From contig NZ_LYCS01000008.1 in the NCBI RefSeq assembly GCF_001659985.1, forward strand, positions 62,001 through 126,000: a stretch of 64,000 bases of DNA, written 5' to 3'. The DNA is from Oceanobacillus sp. Castelsardo. Its GTDB lineage: Bacteria; Bacillota; Bacilli; Bacillales; Amphibacillaceae. The position numbers were made by a program, and so were the translations under genes. Shown here in pieces: positions 9,134 to 17,551 of the stretch. Within the stretch, counting starts at the first letter, position 1. The number at the start of each line of letters is the position of its first letter. The notes below the pieces were generated by a model. The model was given only the letters and a program-made list of their open reading frames with translations, ran no database searches and was not told the origin of the DNA.

Positions 9134-9852
9134 TTCTTTTTCCAGCTATTGATATTCGTGGTGGAAAATGTGTCCGCCTAATACAAGGTGATTATAATCA
9201 AGAGAAAGTTTACAGTGATGCTCCAGCAGATATGGCAATCGAATGGCAAAGTAAAGGAGCAGATTTCTTACATGTGGTTGACTTAGATGGGGCAAAGACC
9301 GGAGATTCAATCAATCAATCTGTCATTAAATCGATTGCGGAACAAGCAAATATTCCTGTTCAAGTAGGTGGAGGAATTCGCTCCATTGATGTAATTGAAA
9401 AATACATATCTGCTGGAGTAAACCGTGTTATTATCGGTACAGCGGCAATTAAAAACAAGGATTTTTTAAATGAAGCTGTATCAACTTACGGTGATAAAAT
9501 TGCGGTTTCTATTGATGCCAGAAATGGTTTTGTAGCAACTGATGGTTGGACAAAAGAAAGCAATATTAAAGCAACAGACTTAGTTAAAGAATTGGAAGCA
9601 ATCGGTGTGAAGACGATCGTTTATACAGATATTCTAAAAGATGGAATGTTAAAAGGCCCGAATTTCGAGGAGCTTCAAATTATAAATCAAGCTACTACAA
9701 TGGATGTAATCGCCTCTGGTGGGGTGTCAACGAAAGAAGACATTCAAAAATTAAGCGAACTTAATATGTACGGCGCTATTATCGGTAAAGCGTTATACGA
9801 TGGTACATTGAAATTTGAAGAAGCATTGGAGGCGGAAAGTAGTGTTAGCTAA
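9130..9852 (+). CDS. hisA: Phosphoribosylformimino-AICAR-phosphate isomerase HisA
   Basis: TIM-barrel isomerase that opens the ProFAR ribose (step four). The two catalytic aspartates sit in [14 protein letters not shown] and in [11 protein letters not shown]. Phosphate-binding loops VGGGIRS and VIASGGVST are present in the two half-barrels. It overlaps hisH by 4 bp, and hisF starts inside its 3' end. Length is standard (240 aa). Confidence 0.95.
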   Translation: MILFPAIDIRGGKCVRLIQGDYNQEKVYSDAPADMAIEWQSKGADFLHVVDLDGAKTGDSINQSVIKSIAEQANIPVQVGGGIRSIDVIEKYISAGVNRVIIGTAAIKNKDFLNEAVSTYGDKIAVSIDARNGFVATDGWTKESNIKATDLVKELEAIGVKTIVYTDILKDGMLKGPNFEELQIINQATTMDVIASGGVSTKEDIQKLSELNMYGAIIGKALYDGTLKFEEALEAESSVS

Positions 9853-10600
9853 ACGTATCATCCCATGTTTAGATGTGGATAAAGGTCGTGTTGTAAAAGG
9901 GAAAAAATTCAAAGACATTCAAGATGTTGCAGATCCAGTTGAACTAGCCAAACGCTACAATGATGCCGGTGCTGATGAATTAGTATTCTATGATATTACC
10001 GCCTCCAACGAAGAAAGGAATATTTTTCTCGATGTTGTCGAAAAAGTTGCTCGCGAGATATCTATCCCTTTTGCCGTTGGCGGAGGTATTCGTTCCATTG
10101 ATGATATCAATAGCGTCTTACGCTCAGGTGCAGAGAAGGTTTCTATCAACAGCGCAGCCATTAGCAACCCTGAATTAATCAGTGAAGCTGCAACTAAATT
10201 CGGTAGCCAATGTATTGTACTCTCTATTGATGCCAAAGAAACGGATTCTGGAAAATGGGAAGTAGTCATTAATGGTGGACGTAAATATACAGGTATCGAT
10301 GCAATAGAATGGGCGAAAAAAGGTGAAAAGCTTGGAGCTGGAGAAATCGTTATTAATGCGATTGATACGGATGGAGAGAAAAGCGGTTATCATTTAGAAT
10401 TAACTAAAGCTATTGCCGATGCTGTGAATATTCCAATTGTTGCAAGTGGTGGAGCTGGTACGCTTGAACACTTTTCGACCGTACTAAAGGAAGCCAATGC
10501 TGATGCAGCTTTAGCCGCGTCTGTATTCCACTATGGGGAAATCCCTATACCTGAATTAAAGGCCTATTTAGAAAAAGAAAACATTATTGTTAGGAGGTAA
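9842..10600 (+). CDS. hisF: Imidazole glycerol phosphate synthase cyclase subunit HisF
   Basis: TIM-barrel partner of HisH; it makes imidazole glycerol phosphate and AICAR. The N terminus [19 protein letters not shown] carries the first catalytic aspartate. VGGGIRS and VASGGAGT are the phosphate-binding loops, and [11 protein letters not shown] holds the second aspartate. The frame is open from an ATG at 9815, but GGAGG sits 9 nt before the GTG at 9842, which gives the standard N terminus (252 aa). It overlaps hisA by 11 bp. Confidence 0.95.
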   Translation: MLAKRIIPCLDVDKGRVVKGKKFKDIQDVADPVELAKRYNDAGADELVFYDITASNEERNIFLDVVEKVAREISIPFAVGGGIRSIDDINSVLRSGAEKVSINSAAISNPELISEAATKFGSQCIVLSIDAKETDSGKWEVVINGGRKYTGIDAIEWAKKGEKLGAGEIVINAIDTDGEKSGYHLELTKAIADAVNIPIVASGGAGTLEHFSTVLKEANADAALAASVFHYGEIPIPELKAYLEKENIIVRR

Positions 10601-10604
10601 TCTA

Positions 10605-11255
10605 GTGGAAATAAACATTAAGAATCTATCCTTTGATCAAAATGGACTTATTCCAGCAGTCGTTCAGGATGCCGGAACCGGAAAAGTATTAACATTAGCA
10701 TATATGAATAAAGAATCCTTACAGAAGACAGTAGAAACTAATGAAACATGGTTTTTTTCACGTAGTAGACAAGAGCTTTGGAATAAAGGGGAAACTTCAG
10801 GAAATAAACAAAAAATCAATAAGATAAGTTATGATTGTGATGCAGACGCCCTTCTAATACAAGTTACACCACTTGGCCCTGCTTGTCACAAAGGGGAAGA
10901 ATCTTGCTTTCACAATGATTTATACGTAAATCAAGCTCCTTCACAGGAAATCATTCCTCAAGTTATTGCGAAAATAAAAGAACGCCGTGAAAATCCTGTG
11001 GAAGGCTCTTATACCAATTATTTGTTCAACGAAGGATTAGATAAGATTCTAAAGAAAATTGGCGAGGAATCGACCGAAGTAATCATCGGCGCAAAGAATA
11101 ATGATAAACAAGAAATAACAAATGAAATTGCAGATTTAACTTACCATACACTTGTCTTAATGGAGTTACTTAATGTATCTGTTGAAGATATTAGAAACGA
11201 ATTAAACAATAGACACGTAGAAACAGACAAAAAAAATAAAGAAGACTTGGTTTAG
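10605..11255 (+). CDS. hisI: Bifunctional phosphoribosyl-AMP cyclohydrolase / phosphoribosyl-ATP pyrophosphatase HisIE
   Basis: Fusion of two enzymes that carry out steps two and three of histidine synthesis. The HisI half (about residues 1-110) has [19 protein letters not shown] and the metal site [11 protein letters not shown] with a later HKGEESCF. The HisE half (about 115-216) has [16 protein letters not shown]. The start is GTG at 10605 with TAGGAGGT 6 nt upstream. The last codons and stop lie inside a dispersed repeat (C1, 11241-11356): the stretch encoding EDLV-stop is base-for-base the start of the other copy at 24744. Confidence 0.94.
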   Translation: MEINIKNLSFDQNGLIPAVVQDAGTGKVLTLAYMNKESLQKTVETNETWFFSRSRQELWNKGETSGNKQKINKISYDCDADALLIQVTPLGPACHKGEESCFHNDLYVNQAPSQEIIPQVIAKIKERRENPVEGSYTNYLFNEGLDKILKKIGEESTEVIIGAKNNDKQEITNEIADLTYHTLVLMELLNVSVEDIRNELNNRHVETDKKNKEDLV

Positions 11256-11356
11256 TGGAGTTTTAACTTTACCTAAAACTTAGTCGCCCTTATATCGAAG
11301 CTTGGCAGCACTTATCTCCCGCCTGTAGAGGTGGGAGTTTTAGTAACGCCGCGTAG
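11241..11356 (+). repeat. C-family structured repeat, copy C1, overlapping the hisIE stop
   Basis: About 116 bp starting GAAGACTTGGTTTAG and ending GTAACGCCGCGTAG. It is matched along its length by copy C2 at 24744-24860. It can fold into two hairpins: TAGTGGAGTT against AACTTTACCTA with G-U pairs, and CTCCCGCCT against AGGTGGGAG. The hisIE stop codon (11253-11255) falls inside the first hairpin. Confidence 0.85.
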
Positions 11357-11368
11357 ATAAATCATAGA

Positions 11369-11396
11369 AAAAACATCTCCGTTGCGAGATGTTTTT
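11369..11396. terminator. Bidirectional terminator between his operon and the SurA_N-type lipoprotein gene
   Basis: AAAAACATCTC and GAGATGTTTTT form a perfect stem around a 6-nt loop. The U-rich tails work in both directions for the two convergent units. Confidence 0.85.
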
Positions 11397-11413
11397 CTAT
11401 GAAAATACCTGAA

Positions 11414-12088
11414 TTATATAAGCTGCTCTATTTCCGCTTTTTCTTTTAGTTCCGCTAATCGAGATTTAAGTTGATTTTTTAGCAAGAATAATTTAATATT
11501 TTCCTTCATTTCTTCTAACTCAGGGATTTCTTTATTTTCCTCTTTTAATTGATTATAATATTCCTCTACTTCTTTATCCGTAACTGCAAATTCATGTTCC
11601 ATATATTTCTCTGTTGTTAAATCTTCTAAAAGTTGTTTTTCAAAGTCTTCTTCATTCATATTAAGTTGTTCTAAAATAGCAGAAAACTGATCTCCCGTTT
11701 CTTCTTTGATTGTTTCTAATTCTTTGCTTGCATCTTCTTCTTTGACTTTGATACCTTTATTCAATACTTCTTGATTAATTAATTCTTGTTCGATAAGGGC
11801 CGTTAACGTCCGTTCTTTTATTACATCTGGATTACTAACATCTTGACCACTTTGGTACATGATAGTTTTGATTTGTTTATATACTTGATTGTATTTCTTA
11901 CCATCTAATTCTTGTCCATTTACATTCACAACTAAAGTTTCTGCATCAACTATTTCTTCATCCAAAATTTCCAATGATTCTTGGGTCGTTCCTTGATTTT
12001 CCTTTTCATTCGCTTTATCATCATCCCCACAAGCGGTTAAGAATAACAATAAACAAGATAAACATAATATGATACCCTTTTTGACCAT
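11414..12088 (-). CDS. SurA_N-type lipoprotein, probable chaperone without PPIase domain
   Basis: An exported lipoprotein: basic start, hydrophobic stretch and lipobox LTAC with the lipidated cysteine at residue 20, followed by an acidic linker. The rest is strongly helical and charged. The segment VVNVNGQELDGKKYNQVYKQIK...VIKERTLTALIEQELINQEV resembles the SurA/PrsA N-terminal chaperone domain. No parvulin PPIase domain is present in its 224 aa. It would act on the outer face of the membrane. The identity of its clients is unknown. It lies between bidirectional terminators and so is probably transcribed alone. Confidence 0.75.
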   Translation of the reverse strand: MVKKGIILCLSCLLLFLTACGDDDKANEKENQGTTQESLEILDEEIVDAETLVVNVNGQELDGKKYNQVYKQIKTIMYQSGQDVSNPDVIKERTLTALIEQELINQEVLNKGIKVKEEDASKELETIKEETGDQFSAILEQLNMNEEDFEKQLLEDLTTEKYMEHEFAVTDKEVEEYYNQLKEENKEIPELEEMKENIKLFLLKNQLKSRLAELKEKAEIEQLI

Positions 12089-12164
12089 GACATTCCCTCA
12101 CTTATTTCATTGTCTTTCTTCATTCAAACATAAATAACAATGTTTTATCAACTATTACAATAAT

Positions 12165-12205
12165 AAAAAAAGATGGAGATTAATATGTTATCTCCATCTT
12201 TTTTA
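12165..12205. terminator. Terminator of the siderophore-binding protein gene
   Basis: AAAAAAGATGGAGA pairs with TCTCCATCTTTTTT around a 9-nt loop. Poly-A and poly-T flanks allow termination on both strands. The minus-strand binding-protein gene ends 25 bp away. Confidence 0.85.
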
Positions 12206-12229
12206 TTATTTTATTTTTTTTACCCTAAA

Positions 12230-13276
12230 CTACTTTAGTTCATTTAAAATTTCTTCAACTTTTGCAAGTTCAGATTCCAAACCGCCACCACTTAAGTACC
12301 ATAATGCACCATCCAAATAGATAATACGGTTATTTTTATTAGCAGTAGTTTTTTTAATAATATCATTTTCCATATCAGCTTTAATATTTGAATCTCCACC
12401 AACAGCAGCCGTACGGTCAATTACAAATAATACTTCTGGATCAAACTCTAAAATTGCCTCAAATCCAAAGTTTGAACCATGAGAGGAAGACTCAATATCT
12501 TCAGTCACTGGTTTGAAACCATAAATATCATAAATGTAACCAAAACGAGAGTTTGTTGAAAAACCAGATAGCTTACCTTCATTGTACATAGTAACTAGAC
12601 TAGTTTCATAATCTCCAGCTAAAGCATTGACTTCTTCAATAGCTGAGTCAATTTTAGCAAGGTGTTCTTCAGCTTCAGCTTCTTTACCGAACATTTTAGC
12701 TGCAATATCTACAGAAGCTAAGAATGTATTCCAATAGTCATCTTGTTGTGTGCCTACAAATACAACATTTGGAGTAATCTCTTTCAACTGGTCATAAAAT
12801 GTTGCTTGACGACCAGAAATAAAGATTACGTCGGGTTCTAGAGCTGCGATATCTTCAAGTAATGGTTCTTTTAATGTTCCGATATTTGTATACTCATCAG
12901 CTGAGTAATCTTCTAGGTGAGACGGTAAAGTAGAATCTTTAGCAACCCCTACAACCCCTTCGACACCAAGTGCATCTAGCGTATCTAAGAAACCATAATC
13001 AAATACGACAATTCTTTCAGGCATTGATTCAAAAGTTACATCCTCATAAGTATATGTTGCCTCCCCATCTCTGCTTTCACTTGAAGCAACTGTAGGTGAG
13101 ACTGTCATTGGATATGTCGAATCAGCTTCATTATTCTCATTTCCAGCCTCTTCTGTATTTTGATCTTCATTAGCAGCATTATTACCCTCATCGGTAGATT
13201 CATCCGATCCACCACATGCTGCAAGAACAAAGATTAACATTGCAAAAATTAAACTAAGAAATTTCCAATTCTTCAT
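12230..13276 (-). CDS. yclQ: Siderophore ABC transporter substrate-binding lipoprotein, YclQ-like
   Basis: Extracytoplasmic binding protein for a ferric siderophore. The signal peptide ends in the lipobox LAAC (Cys21), followed by an acidic, Asn/Glu-rich linker of about 30 residues. The periplasmic-binding fold shows PERIVVFDYGFLDTLDALG, LEPDVIFISGRQ and a C-terminal FDPEVLFVIDRTAA. The order permease, permease, ATPase, binding protein matches B. subtilis yclNOPQ, the petrobactin system. At 348 aa it is about 30 residues longer than B. subtilis YclQ as I recall it, mainly in the linker. It has its own Fur box and a likely separate promoter, downstream of a possible terminator after yclP. The exact siderophore is inferred only. 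Confidence 0.85.
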   Translation of the reverse strand: MKNWKFLSLIFAMLIFVLAACGGSDESTDEGNNAANEDQNTEEAGNENNEADSTYPMTVSPTVASSESRDGEATYTYEDVTFESMPERIVVFDYGFLDTLDALGVEGVVGVAKDSTLPSHLEDYSADEYTNIGTLKEPLLEDIAALEPDVIFISGRQATFYDQLKEITPNVVFVGTQQDDYWNTFLASVDIAAKMFGKEAEAEEHLAKIDSAIEEVNALAGDYETSLVTMYNEGKLSGFSTNSRFGYIYDIYGFKPVTEDIESSSHGSNFGFEAILEFDPEVLFVIDRTAAVGGDSNIKADMENDIIKKTTANKNNRIIYLDGALWYLSGGGLESELAKVEEILNELK

Positions 13277-13309
13277 TATGTATACTCTCTCCTTTTATTG
13301 TTAATTAAT

Positions 13310-13328
13310 AATGATAATCATTATCATT
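13310..13328 (-). promoter_or_regulatory. Fur box of the yclQ-like gene
   Basis: AATGATAATCATTATCATT is a perfect palindrome that matches the classical Fur consensus almost base for base. It sits 34 bp upstream of the binding-protein start codon, a position for iron-dependent repression. Confidence 0.92.
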
Positions 13329-13419
13329 TGTAACTATTTTCATTATAAACAGCTAATTGTCTTTCGTCAATACTGAAATGATAAGTTTTGCAAAACTTCT
13401 ATCTATTTTATTAAATAAA

Positions 13420-13472
13420 TAAACGCCTTAAACAAAAAGCCAATTAATATAACTCCTTGATTAAGACGTTTA
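13420..13472 (-). terminator. Possible terminator or attenuator between yclP and yclQ
   Basis: TAAACGTCTTAA and TTAAGGCGTTTA (minus-strand reading) pair over 12 bp with one G-U. The loop is long, about 29 nt, and the tail is T-rich (TTTATTTAATAAAA). It would separate yclNOP transcripts from yclQ. Confidence 0.5.
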
Positions 13473-13492
13473 CATTTTATTCTATATTAATA

Positions 13493-14260
13493 TTACGCAT
13501 GGGAATTAAAATATACACAAATGCGACATCCATTTTGTTCTTGAACCGGAATATGCATATCATATATTTCACGGAGTGAAGCAGAATTAATAATTTCTTC
13601 TGTAGGACCATTTTTCAATAATTTTCCGTCTTTCAAAGCAACGATACGGTCAGAATAAACAGATGCAAAGTTAATATCATGTAAAACAATAATCACTGTT
13701 TTTCCAAGCTCATCTACGAGCTTACGCAAAATTTTCATAATTTGAACAGAGTGCTTCATATCCAAGTTGTTTAATGGCTCATCCAGTAATACATAATCGG
13801 TATCTTGTGCGATAACCATCGCAATAAACGCACGTTGTCTTTGCCCGCCTGATAGCTCATCGATAAACTGATCCTGCATATCATGTAGGTTCATATAATC
13901 AATGGCTTGATCCACATGTTTTTCATCGAGATCTGTTAGGTGACCTTTGGAATACGGATAACGACCAAATGAGATCAGTTCTCGAACAGTTAAACGTACA
14001 TTCGTAAAGTTTGATTGTTTTAAAATCGATACACGTTTTGCAAACTCATTGGATTTCCACTTTTTCACGTCATTTTGATCAAGCAATACTTCACCTGTAT
14101 CTGCTTCTAATAATCGACTCACCATTGACAGTAATGTTGATTTACCAGCACCGTTCGGACCAATAAATGATGTAATCGTTCCAGGTTCAATTGTCAATGA
14201 AACCTTTTCCACAACATTTTTTTTACCAAATCGCTTCGTCAATTTTTTAATTTCAATCAT
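13493..14260 (-). CDS. yclP: Siderophore ABC transporter ATP-binding protein, YclP-like
   Basis: Cytoplasmic ATPase of the iron-siderophore importer. Walker A GPNGAGKST (about residues 34-42), Q-loop ILKQSNF, signature LSGGQRQRAFIAM, Walker B YVLLDEPLNNLD and the H-loop VLHDINFAS are all intact. At 255 aa it is normal for the FecE/YclP family. It overlaps the upstream permease gene by 4 bp (ATGA), so translation is coupled. The last residues carry a Cys pair (GCRICVYF) that I do not interpret. Confidence 0.9.
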   Translation of the reverse strand: MIEIKKLTKRFGKKNVVEKVSLTIEPGTITSFIGPNGAGKSTLLSMVSRLLEADTGEVLLDQNDVKKWKSNEFAKRVSILKQSNFTNVRLTVRELISFGRYPYSKGHLTDLDEKHVDQAIDYMNLHDMQDQFIDELSGGQRQRAFIAMVIAQDTDYVLLDEPLNNLDMKHSVQIMKILRKLVDELGKTVIIVLHDINFASVYSDRIVALKDGKLLKNGPTEEIINSASLREIYDMHIPVQEQNGCRICVYFNSHA

Positions 14261-15213
14261 CCTGCAGACCTACTTTCTTTTAGTAATAAATAAATGAAGT
14301 AAATGCCCCCGATAAAGTTGATAATAACACTTAACGTCGTACGTAATTCAAAAACATGTTCTACAAGAAACTGTCCCCCCACCAAAGCAATAATACTAAT
14401 TAAACTTGCACCTAAAATTAAAATAGAATGCTTGTATGTTACTAGAAACTGATAAGATAAATTTGCTACAATCAATCCTAAAAATGTTATAGGACCAACC
14501 AATGCTGTCGATGTGGCAATCAGTACTGATGATAAAATTAAAATATTCATTACCATGCGGTCATAGTTAATACCAAGATTGATCGCATTATCACGACCAA
14601 GTGACATAACATCTAGCTTACCCATAATGCGATAGCCATAAATAAACGCCATGACTAATATCACAATAGCAATATATAACAGCTCTACCTTAACCTTCGT
14701 AAAACTTGCAAATAGCATCGTTTGTAGGCTTAAATATTCTACAGGGTCAATTAATACTTGTAGGAATGTTACTAAACTACCTAAAAGCGTCCCAATTATC
14801 ATACCAATTAATAGTAGTAGATAAATAGGATGCTTCTCGGAACGGAATAGAAAACGATATAAAACAAGTGCAAATAAAACCATTGCAATAATTGCCACAC
14901 CAAAATTTAAATATCTATTTACAACCCAAATTGACATCGAACCCGCAAAGAAGTAAATCAAGGTTTGTACTACTTCATACATGGAATCCATTCCCATTAT
15001 GGAAGGCGTCAATATACGGTTTTGGGTTATGGTATGGAACACGACTGTAGAATATGAAATAGCAATTCCCGTCACGACCATAGCTGCAATTTTTACGACA
15101 CGTCTAGGAAACGCATAATCAAAGCCGCCTTTAATATCATAAAATCCGTAAAGTAGTACACAAATAACAGCTAATACAAACAAAAAGATCAATTTTGTAC
15201 TATTTTTGCGCAT
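14257..15213 (-). CDS. yclO: Siderophore ABC transporter permease, YclO-like
   Basis: FecCD-type polytopic permease with about nine or ten hydrophobic segments in 318 aa. Family landmarks are the internal GLIVANLSYQ stretch near residue 240 and the coupling segment LGRDNAINLG that contacts the ATPase. It pairs with the adjacent YclN-like permease, whose 3' end it overlaps by 14 bp, and with the ATPase it overlaps by 4 bp. Together the three form the membrane part of the importer. Confidence 0.88.
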   Translation of the reverse strand: MRKNSTKLIFLFVLAVICVLLYGFYDIKGGFDYAFPRRVVKIAAMVVTGIAISYSTVVFHTITQNRILTPSIMGMDSMYEVVQTLIYFFAGSMSIWVVNRYLNFGVAIIAMVLFALVLYRFLFRSEKHPIYLLLLIGMIIGTLLGSLVTFLQVLIDPVEYLSLQTMLFASFTKVKVELLYIAIVILVMAFIYGYRIMGKLDVMSLGRDNAINLGINYDRMVMNILILSSVLIATSTALVGPITFLGLIVANLSYQFLVTYKHSILILGASLISIIALVGGQFLVEHVFELRTTLSVIINFIGGIYFIYLLLKESRSAG

Positions 15214-16156
15214 ATGCTCTCCCCCTAAATAACATAATTAGGAAGATCGCACTTCCGATTACGGCCACTGTTACGTTTACTGGTATTTCATACGGATGGA
15301 TGATGATACGGCCGATTATGTCACATATTAATAGGAATACAACTCCAAGTACCATTGTATGGGGAATTGTTTTCCGTAAATTATCACCCATATAAAGAGA
15401 GACAATATTCGGTACAATAAGACCTAAAAACGGTATAACACCGACAGTCAGTACGACTGATGTTGAAATGATTGCGACAAGTACAAGCCCGATATTAAGT
15501 ACAAACTTATAACTTAATCCTAAGTTTTTAGCAAAATCCTCACCCATACCAGCAACCGTAAACTTGTTCGCATAAAGGTAAGCTAATATAACAGCCGGAA
15601 TACTTATATATAACAGTTCATAACGACCGGCAATAATGAGTGTAAAACTCCCCATTAACCAAGATGAAATGTTTTGGAGAATGTCTGCTTCGTACCCAAA
15701 AAAGGTAGTGATCGCTGACAAAATGTTCCCATACATAATTCCTATTAATGGAACGAAGATGGCGTCTTTAAATTTAATACGATCTAGAATTTGCATGAAA
15801 ATTAATGTTCCAACTAAAGCAAATGCAAAGCTAAAAATAACTTGCTGTGTATACGTTACATTCGTAAAGAACATCATTGAAATTAAAATCCCTAGTTTTG
15901 CAGCGTCTAATGTACCAGCAGTCGTTGGCGATACAAATTTATTTCGACTTAAAGACTGCATAATTAAACCAGCAATACTCATTCCTGCTCCCGCCAATAT
16001 AATCGCCATTAAACGTGGCACTCGACTGATTAAAAAAAGTTGAGTCTCATCCGAATCCAAATTGAGTAAGTCACTAACCTTGATATCAATCGCACCTATA
16101 AAGAGCGATACACACGACAGGACTATAGCTACAATTATTAACATCCATAGTCTCAT
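15200..16156 (-). CDS. yclN: Siderophore ABC transporter permease, YclN-like
   Basis: First gene of the Fur-controlled importer operon. A 318-aa FecCD-type permease: LPRLMAIILAGAGMSIAGLIMQ-like segment (here VPRLMAIILAGAGMSIAGL, about residues 46-64), GTLDAAKLGIL, coupling loop GMGEDFAKNLGLSY and FLGLIVPNIVSLYMGDNLR near residue 240 are typical. A leader of about 450 nt separates it from the Fur box at 16614-16632. Confidence 0.88.
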   Translation of the reverse strand: MRLWMLIIVAIVLSCVSLFIGAIDIKVSDLLNLDSDETQLFLISRVPRLMAIILAGAGMSIAGLIMQSLSRNKFVSPTTAGTLDAAKLGILISMMFFTNVTYTQQVIFSFAFALVGTLIFMQILDRIKFKDAIFVPLIGIMYGNILSAITTFFGYEADILQNISSWLMGSFTLIIAGRYELLYISIPAVILAYLYANKFTVAGMGEDFAKNLGLSYKFVLNIGLVLVAIISTSVVLTVGVIPFLGLIVPNIVSLYMGDNLRKTIPHTMVLGVVFLLICDIIGRIIIHPYEIPVNVTVAVIGSAIFLIMLFRGRAYAQK

Positions 16157-16246
16157 TTGTAATCCTCATAATGTGTTATTCTCAGCATGAACATTGAAAG
16201 TGCTGTCATCCTGAGTACTAATTTGATCAGAAAAACAAAAAACTGA

Positions 16247-16303
16247 TTAGAAAACTTGGCATTCACCAAACCTTTAGATGATTACCTTAGTTTCACTTAT
16301 GCA
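16247..16303 (-). repeat. B-family hairpin repeat, copy B1
   Basis: Read on the minus strand it contains TGCATAAGTG..AACTAAGG and ends GGTGAATGCCAAGTTTTC. It shares this with copy B3 (39505-39560) and, in part, B2 (22634-22685). It lies within the leader of the siderophore operon. Confidence 0.65.
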
Positions 16304-16613
16304 AGAAGAAAGTTATATACAATCCAACCTTCTAAGTAATCTAAAAGGTAGATATTTTACCGATGACATATGTATCATTTTGAAAAATGGATGAAGCAAG
16401 TCTTGGAGATATTTTCCTCTTTTCCTACTATCCATCACATTCCTAGATACTATAACACTTACATAGGGTTTATAAGGGGAAGATAATAACACCATTAAAT
16501 ATTATCTGAAACAAATCTTGCTCCTAAAGTGAAACTTATTTTCCCAAAGAATTTTCTTTTATATTCATAGTGCAAATAAGAATAATTATTACCTTTTATA
16601 CATTCTAATTAAG

Positions 16614-16632
16614 AATGAGATTCATTATCAAT
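16614..16632 (-). promoter_or_regulatory. Fur box of the yclNOP operon
   Basis: AATGAGATTCATTATCAAT has one near-perfect half (ATTATCA) and one weaker half (AATGAGA) of the Fur palindrome. The site lies upstream of yclN and downstream of the dsbA-like gene, so it most likely governs the importer operon. Confidence 0.75.
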
Positions 16633-16701
16633 TAGCTTCTCAATTACAAGTATAACAGATTTGTAGGTGCAGTCAATAACAACTAGCCCAAAAAGTAAAA
16701 T

Positions 16702-16743
16702 AAAAAACATGCTACCAACTTTCGTGTAGGTAGCATGCTTTTT
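16702..16743 (-). terminator. Terminator of the DsbA-like gene
   Basis: CATGCTACC and GGTAGCATG pair across a 12-nt loop with A and T runs on both sides. The minus-strand DsbA-like gene stops 12 bp away. Confidence 0.85.
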
Positions 16744-16754
16744 AGGTCTAATAA

Positions 16755-17474
16755 TTATTTTTCAATATTACACCCTTCATCCGTGCAATACGATGTTTCC
16801 GATTTATTAGGATTTAAAGATTGCAAGATTGGTTTTTTACTTTCTTCTTCCCATACTTTACTTAAAACTTGTGTAAATACTTCCTCTGGTTGTGCACCGG
16901 AAACTGCGTATTTTTCATTAAATACAAAAAACGGCACACCTTGTACACCTATTTGCCGAGCCACATTTATATCTTCACGGACTGCTTTCGCATAACGGTT
17001 AGATTCTAATATATCTCTTACTTCATCTTTGTCTAATTCAACTTCTTCGGCAAGAGAAATAAGTATTTCAAAATCACTCATTAATTTAGATTCAGTAAAA
17101 TAAGCATGGAGGAAACGTTCCGTAACTTCCTTTCCCTTTCCTTTTTCTTCCGCATATTTGGCAACACGATGTGCATCAAAAGTGTTCGCATATTTCATCG
17201 TATCGAAGTTATAAGTTAACCCTTCAGTTTTTGCTTGTTCACCAATTTGTTGGTTCATCGCCTTCACTTGTTCCAACGGCATACCTTTTAATTCCGAAAA
17301 TGTTTCATAAAAGTCTTTACCTGGAATGTGCTTTGCATTTGGATCTAATTGATAACTCTTATATTCTACAACAACTTTTTCTTTGTTTTCAAAGTTATCC
17401 AGTGCATGTTCAAGTCTTCTTTTACCAATGTAGCAAAATGGACAAACAAAATCAGACCACACTTCAATTTTCAT
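16755..17474 (-). CDS. DsbA-family thiol oxidoreductase, FrnE-like
   Basis: Thioredoxin-fold protein with an inserted helical domain. The redox motif is CPFC (Cys11 and Cys14 from the chosen start), and the cis-proline loop is GVQGVPFFVFN. No signal peptide is seen, so it acts in the cytoplasm, as do FrnE-type DsbA relatives. The C terminus has a second cysteine pair, SYCTDEGCNIE, like the extra CX4C of FrnE. A GTG at 17481-17483 opens the frame, but GGCGGTGG is better spaced (8 nt) for the ATG at 17472-17474 (239 aa). Substrates are unknown. Confidence 0.87.
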   Translation of the reverse strand: MKIEVWSDFVCPFCYIGKRRLEHALDNFENKEKVVVEYKSYQLDPNAKHIPGKDFYETFSELKGMPLEQVKAMNQQIGEQAKTEGLTYNFDTMKYANTFDAHRVAKYAEEKGKGKEVTERFLHAYFTESKLMSDFEILISLAEEVELDKDEVRDILESNRYAKAVREDINVARQIGVQGVPFFVFNEKYAVSGAQPEEVFTQVLSKVWEEESKKPILQSLNPNKSETSYCTDEGCNIEK

Positions 17475-17551
17475 ACTATCCACCGCCTTTTTTCAAATAT
17501 TGTAGCATAGCTTAATCTTGATTAAAAAATGATGTGCTTAACACTTGACAC

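Larger units (their letters stand above)
16157..16754. other. 598-bp gap: long yclN leader, a B-family repeat, Fur box and dsbA-like gene terminator
   Basis: No gene is credible here. Features seen are the B1 repeat (16247-16303), an inverted pair TAGTTTCACTTA (16288-16299) and AAGTGAAACTTA (16528-16539) enclosing about 230 bp, a Fur box at 16614-16632 and a terminator at 16702-16743. A 60-codon frame on the minus strand (16313-16495) has no family resemblance and weak initiation. The inverted pair could fold the yclN leader or mark the ends of an old repeat. Confidence 0.6.

Noticed and set aside
10605-11255. Incomplete histidine pathway because hisC is missing from the operon
   Set aside because: In Bacillaceae hisC commonly lies in the aromatic amino acid cluster elsewhere; its absence here is normal.
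16313-16495. A 60-codon minus-strand frame in the yclN leader
   Set aside because: No ribosome binding site, no recognisable motif, and it lies in a region better explained as leader and repeat sequence.
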